Source: a virus
Reading direction: 5' to 3' (one strand)
DNA length: 42,854 nt
Virus record (IMG/VR): IMGVR_UViG_3300042691_018743
Span: 1-42,854 of that record
The translations under genes and the position numbers were made by a program. A model generated the notes under the pieces. The model was not told where the DNA came from. It did not search any database and was given only the letters and a program-made list of their open reading frames with translations. Shown here one piece after another: positions 1 through 7,352 of this stretch (the first letter of the stretch is position 1; the number at the start of each line of letters is the position of its first letter).

Positions 1-11
1 TCGCGCGTCAC
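1..11. repeat. Left copy of 11-bp terminal direct repeat (possible cos end)
   Basis: The first 11 bases, TCGCGCGTCAC, are identical to the last 11 bases of the window. When joined, the junction reads through a GC-rich imperfect dyad with CGCGCG on both sides of TCACC. An 11-base overlap is in the range of lambda-type cohesive ends (lambda has 12) and the terminase here is of the lambda GpA type. It could equally be a trimming or assembly overlap, because the sequence alone does not show physical ends. Confidence 0.6.
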
Positions 12-46
12 CCGCGCGGCTGGGTTTCTGGAGGTACCTACAACAC

Positions 47-826
47 TCAAACCAAAAACATTAGCTCTGCGCCTTTGGATACATTATCTTTTGCCCACAA
101 TGGCCTTAGATTGCTCATGCACCAGCATTTGCGCCACTGCTCAAAATCACTAAGGTCAGATGCCGCTTTTGGGATAATGTGGTCAATGTGTATATCCCCT
201 TGATTGAATGCATCCCACGTCATTCCATCAACAAACTGTCGTTCAATATGCTGTCTTAGCTGAGCCGCTGTGTATCCAAGATTACGAAACGACGCCCTTG
301 AACCGGATTTCATTTTTATTGCCGCCCTTAAATCTGCGGATAGCTGGCGACATTGGTTTTTTATGCGACTGGCTGCAGCATAATCCATATCAAGTTTTTT
401 TCTTACATGATGCCTTTGCAATTCAGTAAGACCTGGCTTTTGCCATAACCAGCAAACAGCCACTCCAAGTTCAATGCGTTTTTTTGTTTTTTGAACAATT
501 GATCTAAGGCGCTGATTTTCTGCAAACTGCTGGTCGAGACTATAGCGCTTTGCAAATTTTTCTGCCGCACTTAAGCCCGGCCTTTCCCATAACCAGCAAA
601 CACCATCATGCCCGGTTACTCGTTTCTTTGGTAATTGCTTCGGCTTTTTTGTTTGCGCCTTAAATGCCTGATATTCGTCCCATGATGCAAAGCCTTTGGA
701 CAATGCTGATTTGTGACGCTTGGCTTCGCGTTCTTTGGCTAAGTCGCGTTTGTTTTGTTCGCCTTTAGCCTTGAGTCGCTCACGATAACGGCGAGTTCGC
801 AGAGTTGAGGATTTAAGAATATCCAT
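47..826 (-). CDS. HNH endonuclease at the genome end
   Basis: 259-residue nuclease. The HNH signature is near the C-terminus: HIDH at residues 213-216, then NLRPLW with N239 and a final N248, which matches the beta-beta-alpha metal finger of HNH nucleases that nick or cut DNA. The N-terminal 60 residues are very basic. The middle holds two copies of a CWLW-x-x-PGL element (residues 77-84 and 125-132), so this part seems duplicated. ATG 826 was chosen because AAAGGA lies six bases upstream; the open frame upstream of it lacks a ribosome site. It is the last gene before the window end, so on a circular map it faces the terminase operon across the putative cos region. HNH proteins that help cos cleavage (HK97 gp74) sit in such a place, but a free-standing homing endonuclease is an equally good reading. 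Confidence 0.8.
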   Translation of the reverse strand: MDILKSSTLRTRRYRERLKAKGEQNKRDLAKEREAKRHKSALSKGFASWDEYQAFKAQTKKPKQLPKKRVTGHDGVCWLWERPGLSAAEKFAKRYSLDQQFAENQRLRSIVQKTKKRIELGVAVCWLWQKPGLTELQRHHVRKKLDMDYAAASRIKNQCRQLSADLRAAIKMKSGSRASFRNLGYTAAQLRQHIERQFVDGMTWDAFNQGDIHIDHIIPKAASDLSDFEQWRKCWCMSNLRPLWAKDNVSKGAELMFLV

Positions 827-843
827 CGAAGTCCTTTCGATAG

Positions 844-860
844 CCCGAGAAAATATCGGG
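844..860 (-). other. Small hairpin in the HNH gene leader
   Basis: CCCGA (844-848) and TCGGG (856-860) can pair around a 7-base loop in the leader of the HNH transcript, about 20 bases upstream of the ATG. No T-run follows it, so it is not a typical terminator. Role unknown. Confidence 0.35.
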
Positions 861-913
861 AAGGCAGTGGACTTTGCTGCTTTTCGGATGGCCGTCCTAT
901 CCCGATGAATTGA

Positions 914-942
914 ATTATACACGATACCGCTTGAATACAGCC
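914..942 (-). promoter_or_regulatory. Predicted promoter for the HNH gene
   Basis: On the minus strand a perfect TATAAT lies at 919-914. Seventeen bases upstream is GGCTGT (942-937), a poor -35. It would give a leader of about 80 bases before the HNH ATG at 826. It is plausible because a terminator at 1243-1264 separates this gene from the primase operon. Confidence 0.4.
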
Positions 943-1040
943 CCGTGGCTGGGCTTTCGCGGTCGGGTTGGTGTCTGGATATGTCCGCGCATTTCAGCGC
1001 GCTGTAGCGCCCTGTTTCCACCAGGTCGGATTGGGCGGGA

Positions 1041-1224
1041 CAGTGCAACAGTGCATCCAGTGCATCAGGTCGCCTATATTACCCCCCACCCCCCCCTGAT
1101 ACCTCTACCTATACCCTTTCCCTATACCCCCCTTATTTATTACTACATACATACACTAGGTTTACCTTTAGGTATAAGTATATGATTCTAAAGGAAAAAA
1201 TCAGTGCATCAACCTCAGTGCAAC
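1041..1224. other. Origin-like region: CAGTGCATC-type iterons flanking an AT- and C-rich tract
   Basis: The 440-bp gap between the HNH gene and the primase-helicase gene carries five direct copies of CAGTGCA followed by TC or AC: 1041-1049, 1049-1057, 1058-1066, 1202-1210 and 1216-1224 (the first two share a base). Between the two clusters lies a pyrimidine-rich stretch, then an AT-rich stretch (about 1133-1200) with the small palindrome AGG-TTTA-CCT at 1158-1167. Iterons plus an easily melted segment beside a primase/helicase gene are the usual features of a phage replication origin. Origin function is inferred. Confidence 0.4.
1082..1132 (-). other. G-quadruplex-prone tract on the minus strand
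   Basis: The plus strand holds C-runs of 6, 8, 3, 3 and 6 at 1082-1087, 1089-1096, 1114-1116, 1120-1122 and 1127-1132. On the minus strand these are G-runs with loops of 4, 3, 17 and 1 bases, enough for at least one G-quadruplex. CCTATACCC is directly repeated at 1108-1116 and 1121-1129. The tract lies inside the origin-like region. Confidence 0.5.
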
Positions 1225-1242
1225 GTGCAACCTACATGCACT

Positions 1243-1264
1243 AAAAAGCCCGCTCGCGGCGGGC
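1243..1264 (-). terminator. Rho-independent terminator after the primase-helicase gene
   Basis: Read on the minus strand, a 6-bp GC stem (GCCCGC with GCGGGC, 5-base loop) is followed by five T residues. It starts 5 bases after the primase stop codon and would end the 5649-1269 transcription unit. Confidence 0.85.
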
Positions 1265-1268
1265 TTGG

Positions 1269-3524
1269 TCAAAAATACTGGGAAATTGGAGGCGGCACCA
1301 TGGCCTGCGATTTGCCGTTGCTTCGCCTATGTTGCCCTCCATTCAATTCCTGCACTATCTGCCCGGCTTGGGTCACATCCGATCTGGTGGGGCGGTCAAA
1401 GCCCAGCTCATTCATGATGTCGGTTGCAGTCATCCAGCGCCACATTGATTCATGCGCCTCCCAATCCAGCCGTGTTTGTAAGCGCTCACGTATGGGGTCT
1501 AGCACCTCATGCGTCTTATTATGATCATTGAGCATGGCCATCTCGACTGGCGATAAAAACCATGTCTCGCCCTTGAGGTACAGGGCTTCATAGACTTCAG
1601 CCCAGATTTGCTGCATATCTAGCGCATGATCGTGGTCGATGGATTTACACGATATTGTCCAGTAGCGGCGGTTGCCGGTCGGGTCATGCAGGAACTGCCT
1701 TGGGTTCACGCTGGCAAAAAATACCGTGCGCCTGGCGTATTCGCTCTCCAGTTTTGCATACGGCCTGCGCAGGCTGTCGCGGTCGCGGGTCAGGAATGAT
1801 TTGAGCTGGGCAATGTCGGATTTGCGGAACGTTGCATCCAGCTCGCCTAGCTCCACAATCCAGTTAGAAAGCACGGTTTTTACGCTGTCCTTGTCGTCTG
1901 GTCGCAGAGTCATTCCGTCGGCGATAACGCCCAGATCAGCCGGTGCGAGGGATTTGAACCACTTCGTCTTGCCCAAATATTGATCGCCCTGGAGTACCAG
2001 GACGCCATGCGCCGATACACCTGTAGGTCGGAATACAGCGGCGACTGCGCTGATCATCCAGCGCTGCATCATGGCAATCTTGAGCTCAAGGATGCGCTCG
2101 TCGCGAGTCTCACCATCGGCATGGATAGTGTTGTAAAAATCCCGAAGCCTGCTGGTGCCGTCCCATGGCTTGCCCTGAATCCAGACCGCAACCGGGTTGT
2201 ATTGGTTTTGGTCGCCTAAATAGCCGAGAAAGCCCTGCAACGAACCGACTGGAATTTGAAAGCGGTTGCAGGCGCTCTCGAACCACGCGAGCGAAGCGTT
2301 GGCCTTGTTATCGATGCTGAATGAGGCGTTCGGTATGAGTAATTCGAGGTCTTTGCGGATCACGTTGTAACGCACCACCACGCCCAACCTGCGGCGCGCT
2401 TCCTCGATGTTCTCGATTGTCGCAATAGGCTTGCCTTTGCCGTTGATGTCAGGGAATGGGCTGAACCAGTCAATGGCGGCGGGTGTTTTCGCCAGGCGTT
2501 CGGCTGGTACGTTGTCGTTCGCTGGCTGGGGTGACAAAAACTGTCGCACCGCGTCGATGCCCTCCTGATTGTGGAGGTCGTTGAAGTCGGTCGGCTTGCC
2601 GTCGAGGTTTTTGAAGTCCGGTATCGCCAAGGCGGCGCCAATCTCACGCGCTGCGCGTGTGGCATAGTGAACGCCTGGGTTCTCGATGGTGTTCGGCTTG
2701 TCCGGTGTGGGTAAAGTCCAGCGGTCGTTGTCGGCGGCGATGACGATCTTGGCGGTCGGAAATTTAGCGCGGATGCGCTCAGCGACTGGTGGCAGGTTGC
2801 CTGAATCGAACGCCACGATGACAGGGCAGCCGGTCGCTTCGTGAATACTGGCGCAGGTGGCATAGCCCTCGCCGATGTAGATAGTAGGCTGCTGGTCGCC
2901 ATCGGCTGGCTTGCCGATAGGGTAAAAACAGCCACGCTTTTTGCCACCGGGCAGAAAGTCCTTGTCGCGCCCCAAAGCAGGCTCACGTGCTGGCAGGATA
3001 GCTTGCAAACTGACGATTTTCCGCCCATCGCGCATAGGCACCAGCAATGCATTCTCAACGACTACCTCGCCCTTGGTAGTCATCTTGCGCCAGGTGGCGG
3101 TACGCAGTCCGTGCGACTGGATTCCCTTGCGGGTCAGGTACGGGTGAGTGATGCAGGGCTCGGCAGCTTCCCACATAATACCGGCCAGCTCGGCAGCGTC
3201 TTTGTGCAATTGGTCTTGCAATGCCCTGCGGTCTTCATCGTTCTTGCGCCTGCGCTGTTCGATGGCTTCGCGCTCGGCTGATGTGATGTCGGCAGGCGAC
3301 TTCGCGCACCACGTTGATTGAATGCTGCGCTTCCAGCATCCGAATTCACCAGCGGGAATGCCATCGGTGTAGAGAATGTACCAGCCGGTGAGTGCGCTTC
3401 GGCGGTCTTCATCTACGCTGAATCGCTGTATTTTTTGCGTGTCGTGTTTGATCTCGCCGGAAAAATTAAGACCAGCGTCCGCCATGGCGGCGCGGAATTG
3501 CTCAATGATGTCGTGGATATGCAT
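1269..3524 (-). CDS. Primase-helicase: Toprim plus virulence-associated E (VirE/VapE) ATPase
   Basis: 751 residues, with a primase-type and a helicase-type half. A Toprim domain is seen at about residues 210-330: GEG with E219, an FDSGN motif at 239-243 and the acidic DND at 265-267. A VirE-type P-loop ATPase follows: Walker A GDQYLGKT at 513-520, a Walker B-like strand at about 555-563, and a TGNRRYW arginine motif near residue 630. Proteins of this build prime and unwind DNA at phage or satellite origins. The start is preceded by GAGGGG at good spacing, and the gene begins 8 bases after the small gene at 3532-3780. It lies next to the iteron region at 1041-1224, which is probably its target. 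No N-terminal zinc-finger primase domain was recognised. Confidence 0.9.
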   Translation of the reverse strand: MHIHDIIEQFRAAMADAGLNFSGEIKHDTQKIQRFSVDEDRRSALTGWYILYTDGIPAGEFGCWKRSIQSTWCAKSPADITSAEREAIEQRRRKNDEDRRALQDQLHKDAAELAGIMWEAAEPCITHPYLTRKGIQSHGLRTATWRKMTTKGEVVVENALLVPMRDGRKIVSLQAILPAREPALGRDKDFLPGGKKRGCFYPIGKPADGDQQPTIYIGEGYATCASIHEATGCPVIVAFDSGNLPPVAERIRAKFPTAKIVIAADNDRWTLPTPDKPNTIENPGVHYATRAAREIGAALAIPDFKNLDGKPTDFNDLHNQEGIDAVRQFLSPQPANDNVPAERLAKTPAAIDWFSPFPDINGKGKPIATIENIEEARRRLGVVVRYNVIRKDLELLIPNASFSIDNKANASLAWFESACNRFQIPVGSLQGFLGYLGDQNQYNPVAVWIQGKPWDGTSRLRDFYNTIHADGETRDERILELKIAMMQRWMISAVAAVFRPTGVSAHGVLVLQGDQYLGKTKWFKSLAPADLGVIADGMTLRPDDKDSVKTVLSNWIVELGELDATFRKSDIAQLKSFLTRDRDSLRRPYAKLESEYARRTVFFASVNPRQFLHDPTGNRRYWTISCKSIDHDHALDMQQIWAEVYEALYLKGETWFLSPVEMAMLNDHNKTHEVLDPIRERLQTRLDWEAHESMWRWMTATDIMNELGFDRPTRSDVTQAGQIVQELNGGQHRRSNGKSQAMVPPPISQYF

Positions 3525-3531
3525 ACGCCCC

Positions 3532-3780
3532 TCACGACAGGACGCGGTGAATTGTCTTGTCGGGGTGTTCCCCGCAAAGCTCCCAGGCTACTGACCACGC
3601 AATAGATTGCGCCTCGGTGTTGCTGTGGTTCCATACCACCGTCAGCGTACCGTTGCGGTCATCGGTTGAATGCACTAGCGCGCGAAGTTGCGCCTCATCG
3701 AGGTGCAGGATTGAACAAGCAATCCTAAAGGCTTTTTCCAGGCGCTCGATGCGCCACTGCTCCCTAGCTTTAACGTCCAT
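3532..3780 (-). CDS. Small hypothetical protein upstream of the primase-helicase
   Basis: 82 residues, acidic to neutral, probably mostly helical, no recognised domain. ATG 3780 is chosen because GGAGGAG lies upstream at good spacing; the open frame extends eight codons further without such a site. It ends 7 bases before the primase-helicase ATG, so the two are probably translated together and it may be a replication accessory protein. That role rests only on position. Confidence 0.75.
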   Translation of the reverse strand: MDVKAREQWRIERLEKAFRIACSILHLDEAQLRALVHSTDDRNGTLTVVWNHSNTEAQSIAWSVAWELCGEHPDKTIHRVLS

Positions 3781-3804
3781 TTGTTTCTCCTCCAGGCACA
3801 GCAC

Positions 3805-3838
3805 AAAAAATCCCCGACCGCGCCTGGGTAGCCGGGGA
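3805..3838 (-). terminator. Possible internal terminator/attenuator before the primase genes
   Basis: On the minus strand, TCCCCG and CGGGGA pair around a 16-base loop and are followed by six T residues. It lies between the small HTH-like gene and the 82-residue gene, inside what otherwise looks like one operon. It may limit read-through into the primase-helicase, or be overridden by an antiterminator. Confidence 0.6.
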
Positions 3839-3850
3839 AATGATTATGAA

Positions 3851-4084
3851 TCAGGATTTGATGCGCAGCGCGTCCTTGAGCATCCCCAACTGCCTGGCTG
3901 GGATGTGCCGGTATGGGTCTTTGAGAAGCCAGCCGCGCACAGTTCCTTCGCGGATGTGCAGTATCTCAGCGATCCTGCGCATCCTGGCGATGTTGGTAGG
4001 CTCAGGCAGTCGGGCAAGGATTTGCCTGAGTTCGTCCTGTCGTTGTTTAGAATCATTCATCAAGTAATTATACGTTGTAATCAT
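3851..4084 (-). CDS. Small HTH-like DNA-binding protein
   Basis: 77 residues. Residues 31-55 read like a helix-turn-helix (IARMRRIAEILHIREGTVRGWL), as in small phage regulators. ATG 4084 overlaps the TGA of the methyltransferase gene as ATGA, a coupling pattern repeated across this genome; an internal Met at residue 9 (4060) is an alternative, and neither has a clear ribosome site. A possible terminator follows it at 3805-3838. It may regulate the replication genes, but no target is shown. Confidence 0.65.
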   Translation of the reverse strand: MITTYNYLMNDSKQRQDELRQILARLPEPTNIARMRRIAEILHIREGTVRGWLLKDPYRHIPARQLGMLKDALRIKS

Positions 4085-5649
4085 TGAGCTGTGGGGCTGT
4101 AATTATTTTGCGCTACTAAAATCACCACGGATACACTTGTTCCTTCGAATTCCTTATCGTAAGGACCGTGCCAAGTCAGATTCATGCCTGGCAGGTTGAG
4201 GCTTCGATTTTTGGCGCCCGATGGCAGGATCGCTACCAGTCGCCCACCAGGCTTGACCAAACCAGCGGCGCGTTCCAGGTGTGCCTGCCACCGGCCTTGA
4301 TCGAATGGCGGGTTCATCACGATACGGTCGAAGCGCTCGGCAAACTGGTGCGTCATAAAATCAGCTTCGATGCAGGTCTTGCCCTTGGCTTGAAGCACCT
4401 TGCAGTGCAGCTTGCTCAGCTCTACGCATACGGTGTGACCGGGAAGAATGTCAGCCAGGCCACCCTGGCCAGCGCTGGGCTCAAGCACGGTCTGCCCCTC
4501 GCCGATCTCGGCCAGCTCTACGGCGATCTTGGCCAGGCTTGGCGGGGTAGGGTAGTACTGATGCGATTTGTGGTCGGGTACGCAACCGCTGTTGATAATC
4601 TCATCGAGCACATCGGTAGGGTTGTAGTCGAAGTTGTAGTGGTAATCATCCCGAACACCGCCGATGCTTTCAATGACTTGGCGCGCCTGTTGCTCGACGT
4701 GCTTATCAACATCCGCCTGCCAGAATAACCATCTGTTGTTGTATTTGTTGCACTTGAATTCATACAGCCGGTTGACGACTGCAAACGGTAGAGGGCGCAT
4801 GATCGCGGCCACGGTCTTGGCCTTGCGCTCCGGGCGCTTCCTGAATTGGCTCGGGATAGCGAGCGGGTAAAGCTGGGCGAGTACACAATTCAGACGCCAT
4901 GCCATATCCGGGTGTACTTCCAGATGGGCGGTGCCTTTCTTGTACAAGCGCATCCGTAGCGCGCCACCGTCCACGCTTACCCATTGACCCCAGTGACGTT
5001 TCAGTGTGTCTATTAAGCTTGATGTTGCTGTCCACTTCGGCTCATCGCGCCCCATGAATTTGGCGATCACCGCGCGCAGGTCGTTAATGTATCCAGCGCG
5101 GCCATGGTTAGTGCTGTAGTAGCTGTTAAGCACGAAGCCGATGATCATCCGCTTACCGAAGCCTTCTGGGGCGTTGGTAACGTGCTCACCGGACAAATTG
5201 CGGAATATTCCATCAACACGCTCTGCAAAAAACTGGCTGCGCTTGCTTAGCAAGTCGGCGAGTGTTGCCCGGACGGTCTCGGCGGTAAATTCCGGGGCTT
5301 TATGTTCGCCGATGATCTTGTGCCACTCGTCACGGCGCGCCTGGGGCATGTAGTCCAGAACGTCGGTGAGTTGCAGCGCCTTGCTCCAGTAACCGGAATT
5401 GAGCGCTGCGACGGATCGCTCGGCGTTAAATAGCTCACTGACCGACGGAATGCTGTAGTGTCGGTCACGTACCTTGGCGGCTTCCAGAAAGTAGTGCATG
5501 GTCTCAGCGACTTCGCCCGTTACTGTCTCAGATAACGACAGGATCCGGGCTTTGGTGGCGTCGTATTGACTAATCAGTAAGTCTAGTACGCTAGTGGATA
5601 CTGGTGCAAAAAATGTGGATTCGTTGTCCACTAGATCGAATTGATTCAT
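4081..5649 (-). CDS. DUF4942-containing DNA adenine-type methyltransferase
   Basis: 522 residues. The N-terminal part (about 1-330) resembles the DUF4942 region found in phage and plasmid proteins. The C-terminal part is an S-adenosylmethionine-dependent DNA methyltransferase: YPTPPSLA at 366-373, motif I VLEPSAGQGG at 388-397, and catalytic motif IV NPPF at 446-449, which is typical of N6-adenine enzymes. It probably modifies phage DNA against host restriction; the target site is unknown. ATG 5649 has AAGGAT upstream. It is the first gene after the promoter at 5831-5858, and a GC hairpin lies just before the ribosome site. No matching restriction enzyme gene was recognised, so it is an orphan. 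Confidence 0.88.
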   Translation of the reverse strand: MNQFDLVDNESTFFAPVSTSVLDLLISQYDATKARILSLSETVTGEVAETMHYFLEAAKVRDRHYSIPSVSELFNAERSVAALNSGYWSKALQLTDVLDYMPQARRDEWHKIIGEHKAPEFTAETVRATLADLLSKRSQFFAERVDGIFRNLSGEHVTNAPEGFGKRMIIGFVLNSYYSTNHGRAGYINDLRAVIAKFMGRDEPKWTATSSLIDTLKRHWGQWVSVDGGALRMRLYKKGTAHLEVHPDMAWRLNCVLAQLYPLAIPSQFRKRPERKAKTVAAIMRPLPFAVVNRLYEFKCNKYNNRWLFWQADVDKHVEQQARQVIESIGGVRDDYHYNFDYNPTDVLDEIINSGCVPDHKSHQYYPTPPSLAKIAVELAEIGEGQTVLEPSAGQGGLADILPGHTVCVELSKLHCKVLQAKGKTCIEADFMTHQFAERFDRIVMNPPFDQGRWQAHLERAAGLVKPGGRLVAILPSGAKNRSLNLPGMNLTWHGPYDKEFEGTSVSVVILVAQNNYSPTAQ

Positions 5650-5665
5650 TTTTATCCTTGGTGGT

Positions 5666-5684
5666 GCCCCGGAACCGCCGGGGC
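5666..5684 (-). other. GC hairpin in the methyltransferase leader
   Basis: GCCCCGG and CCGGGGC form a perfect 7-bp stem with a 5-base loop about 17 bases upstream of the methyltransferase ATG, directly before its ribosome site. No T-run follows on the minus strand, so it could affect translation or mRNA stability rather than end transcription. Confidence 0.55.
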
Positions 5685-5816
5685 GGCGGTACAGCTCTCC
5701 TTGGTTGTTGCAGCCTATTTTGTCCCTTCTCTAATTTGCTGGCAGGCTCCAGAATGGACTAACCGGCCTGGTCTTGAACAGCACGGCGGCACATCGGCTG
5801 ATTGTGACGCTCCATA

Positions 5817-5858
5817 GTTACAACGTAAACAGTATAGCACATGCACAAAGCAGTGCAA
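5817..5858 (-). promoter_or_regulatory. Early promoter with adjoining operator-like dyad, for the methyltransferase/primase operon
   Basis: On the minus strand, TTGCAC (5858-5853) and TATACT (5836-5831) are 16 bases apart, a good sigma-70-type match. Directly downstream of the -10 is GTTTAC-GTT-GTAAC (5830-5817), a dyad similar to the one at 7760-7776. The rest of the 212-bp gap 5650-5861 holds only the leader and hairpin. Confidence 0.65.
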
Positions 5859-5861
5859 ATG

Positions 5862-6248
5862 CTACCAGTCTCCGCGTTGTACTCGCGCCACTAGGTCAAT
5901 AATGTCTTGGGAATTGCGCACGATCTGGTAAATCCCACCACGTTGCGTGACGGCGTGTTGCCAGCTTTTCTGCGCTTCGCTTTGCTGGCCGCGAGTGGTT
6001 TTGAATTCGGGCTGTACTGCAACGCCGATGGTCTTGCCCACCATGTCCGGGGTGATAGTGACGGCCACGATAGCGCCAGCGTCTGCCATACCTGGCTGGC
6101 CTACGCGGACTACCCGGCTGGGGTTATCGTAGGCGCGAAACATCCCCGCTTGCTGTCTCCAGATAAGAACATCCGGGCGAGCGCCGACCGCCAATAGTGA
6201 CGGATTTTGTACCTGGTTGGTTTCTTTATTCTGCGCCATGCCCGGCAT
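5862..6248 (-). CDS. VRR-NUC domain nuclease
   Basis: 128 residues, the size of phage single-domain VRR-NUC proteins, a branch of the PD-(D/E)xK nuclease superfamily thought to act on branched DNA. Visible signs are the Asp after GQPGMA (near residue 56), the EFK triad (about 82-84), and the following Q-x6-W and GG-x-Y pattern typical of the family. Two starts are possible: 6248, and 6239 (three residues shorter). Neither has a ribosome site, and a CCCGG/CCGGG hairpin places the first ATG in its loop. It ends just before the promoter at 5817-5858, at the 3' end of the small-gene operon. Confidence 0.85.
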   Translation of the reverse strand: MPGMAQNKETNQVQNPSLLAVGARPDVLIWRQQAGMFRAYDNPSRVVRVGQPGMADAGAIVAVTITPDMVGKTIGVAVQPEFKTTRGQQSEAQKSWQHAVTQRGGIYQIVRNSQDIIDLVARVQRGDW

Positions 6249-6300
6249 TCTAACCGGGCGGATTATTCTGCGCTAGAAGAACTCTTTAGCAATGATCTCA

Positions 6301-6462
6301 TCATCCTGGGTCGCGAAGTCGCTCAAGCTGCTCCCTGGTGAACTTCTGGCGGATGTAGCGCCGAAGATCATGCTCAGACATTACGTCATATTGCTGTGGT
6401 GTGGGGTATCCAATGACCAGCAATGCTTCGGCCATTTCCTGAGTCAATCCATCGGTTTCCAT
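6301..6462 (-). CDS. Small hypothetical protein
   Basis: 53 residues, charged, no recognised domain. ATG 6462 follows AGGTGAGG at good spacing; the open frame runs 21 codons further upstream, into the preceding gene, without a ribosome site. It lies 5 bases downstream of the stop of the 73-residue gene. Confidence 0.65.
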   Translation of the reverse strand: METDGLTQEMAEALLVIGYPTPQQYDVMSEHDLRRYIRQKFTREQLERLRDPG

Positions 6463-6467
6463 ATTCC

Positions 6468-6689
6468 TCACCTGTAAAGCCTGGCGCTTGCAACCCTGCC
6501 CAAAAGTTTCAGACCTAGATCGCAAGCTATATCCTCTGCGTCAAAGCCGTCGCAGCAAATCAACAAATTGACCGCAGCGCCGTCCATTTGATATTCAAAC
6601 GAGTATATATCGGATTGGGTAATTGACTGTCCTTGCCTGACGCACTTCACCGCGTTAGCGTAATCGAGGGCTTTTTCTAGTTCATACAT
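6468..6689 (-). CDS. Small hypothetical protein
   Basis: 73 residues, no recognised family. The sequence alternates charged and hydrophobic segments with a CC pair in the middle and could be a small alpha/beta domain. AAGGGG precedes the ATG at good spacing. It overlaps the end of the upstream gene by 13 bases, as part of a tightly packed early operon. Confidence 0.7.
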   Translation of the reverse strand: MYELEKALDYANAVKCVRQGQSITQSDIYSFEYQMDGAAVNLLICCDGFDAEDIACDLGLKLLGRVASARLYR

Positions 6690-6943
6690 TTGTTTCCCCT
6701 TGCGCGTATGGCAGCAGCGCAGTCTCTTGGACCGCTTGCTGAATCAGGTTTGTCATCCCATCGCCATGCGTGGTGCTTGTCATCACATACCTTCGCGCAC
6801 GCCTCCCGCTCGGCAGCGGCAACAAGGGCGGCGAAGCGTTCAAGCTCCTCCTGCGTAAGCGTCCAGAATCCGTTCTGCCATGCGTCTACTTTGTCGGGGT
6901 CGCACGCCTCCCTTGCCATGCGGATGATCTCGTCTTTGGTCAT
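6677..6943 (-). CDS. Small phage protein of a widespread type (unknown function)
   Basis: 88 residues. It begins with a helical segment (MTKDEIIRMAREAC), continues with an ERFAALVAAAEREACAKVC segment and ends with a CAAAIRARG element. This pattern is common in small early proteins of phages of Gram-negative bacteria, but no function is known to me. ATG 6943 follows GAAGGAG and overlaps the upstream gene's TGA as ATGA. Confidence 0.75.
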   Translation of the reverse strand: MTKDEIIRMAREACDPDKVDAWQNGFWTLTQEELERFAALVAAAEREACAKVCDDKHHAWRWDDKPDSASGPRDCAAAIRARGNKCMN

Positions 6944-7245
6944 TTCGGCTCCTTCACGTCGGGCAGCGGCGTCCAATATGCGCCCGGTGGGCAACGGTCG
7001 CCGTGATTCCAGAACAGCCAGCGATCTTCGTGCAGGAGCACTTTTTCCCATATCAAAACGCGGTCTCCCTGCTTGTGTTCGTTATGCGGCCGCAGAGTCG
7101 TCAGCCGCTCCAGTTCGTCCCACAGCCTCTCGACCTCGACATGCAACCGGCGCAGTTCGGCGGCGGATCGTTCAAAGCATTCAATTCTTGGCAGTTTGTA
7201 CTGCAAAATGTTGGCCAGCTTAATGGCTTCAGGTTTTTTGCTCAT
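6940..7245 (-). CDS. Hypothetical protein with helical N-terminus
   Basis: 101 residues. The first half is probably a coiled coil (ELRRLHVEVERLWDELERL); the second half carries tryptophans and an LIWEKVLLHEDRWLFW segment. No family recognised. Its ATG overlaps the TGA of the 36-residue membrane peptide gene (ATGA), so translation is probably coupled. Confidence 0.7.
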   Translation of the reverse strand: MSKKPEAIKLANILQYKLPRIECFERSAAELRRLHVEVERLWDELERLTTLRPHNEHKQGDRVLIWEKVLLHEDRWLFWNHGDRCPPGAYWTPLPDVKEPK

Positions 7246-7352
7246 AACACACTCGCCACAAAGAACAACGTAACAAACATCGCAGATGTATAACCTACAG
7301 CAATGCTGGCCATGACTACCTGAGTAGCGGCCTCGATAAATTCTTGGCTCAT
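7242..7352 (-). CDS. 36-residue predicted membrane peptide
   Basis: Encodes 36 residues with an amphipathic start (MSQEFIEAATQVV) and a hydrophobic stretch from about residue 12 to the end, ending in FFVASVL: one transmembrane segment. GAGGGG lies six bases before the ATG. Both ends overlap their neighbours as ATGA (7349-7352 and 7242-7245), which strongly supports it as a real, coupled gene. Function unknown; small early membrane peptides in phages often act on the host envelope or exclude other phages. Confidence 0.7.
   Translation of the reverse strand: MSQEFIEAATQVVMASIAVGYTSAMFVTLFFVASVL

Noticed and set aside
1041-1224. CAGTGCATC repeats as a CRISPR array
   Set aside because: The repeats are only 9 bases long, unevenly spaced and no spacer or cas gene pattern is present.
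2360-3058. Open frame of 232 codons within the primase-helicase gene
   Set aside because: Same strand but another frame of a clear Toprim domain; the product is rich in Ser, Pro and Arg with no domain and no ribosome site.
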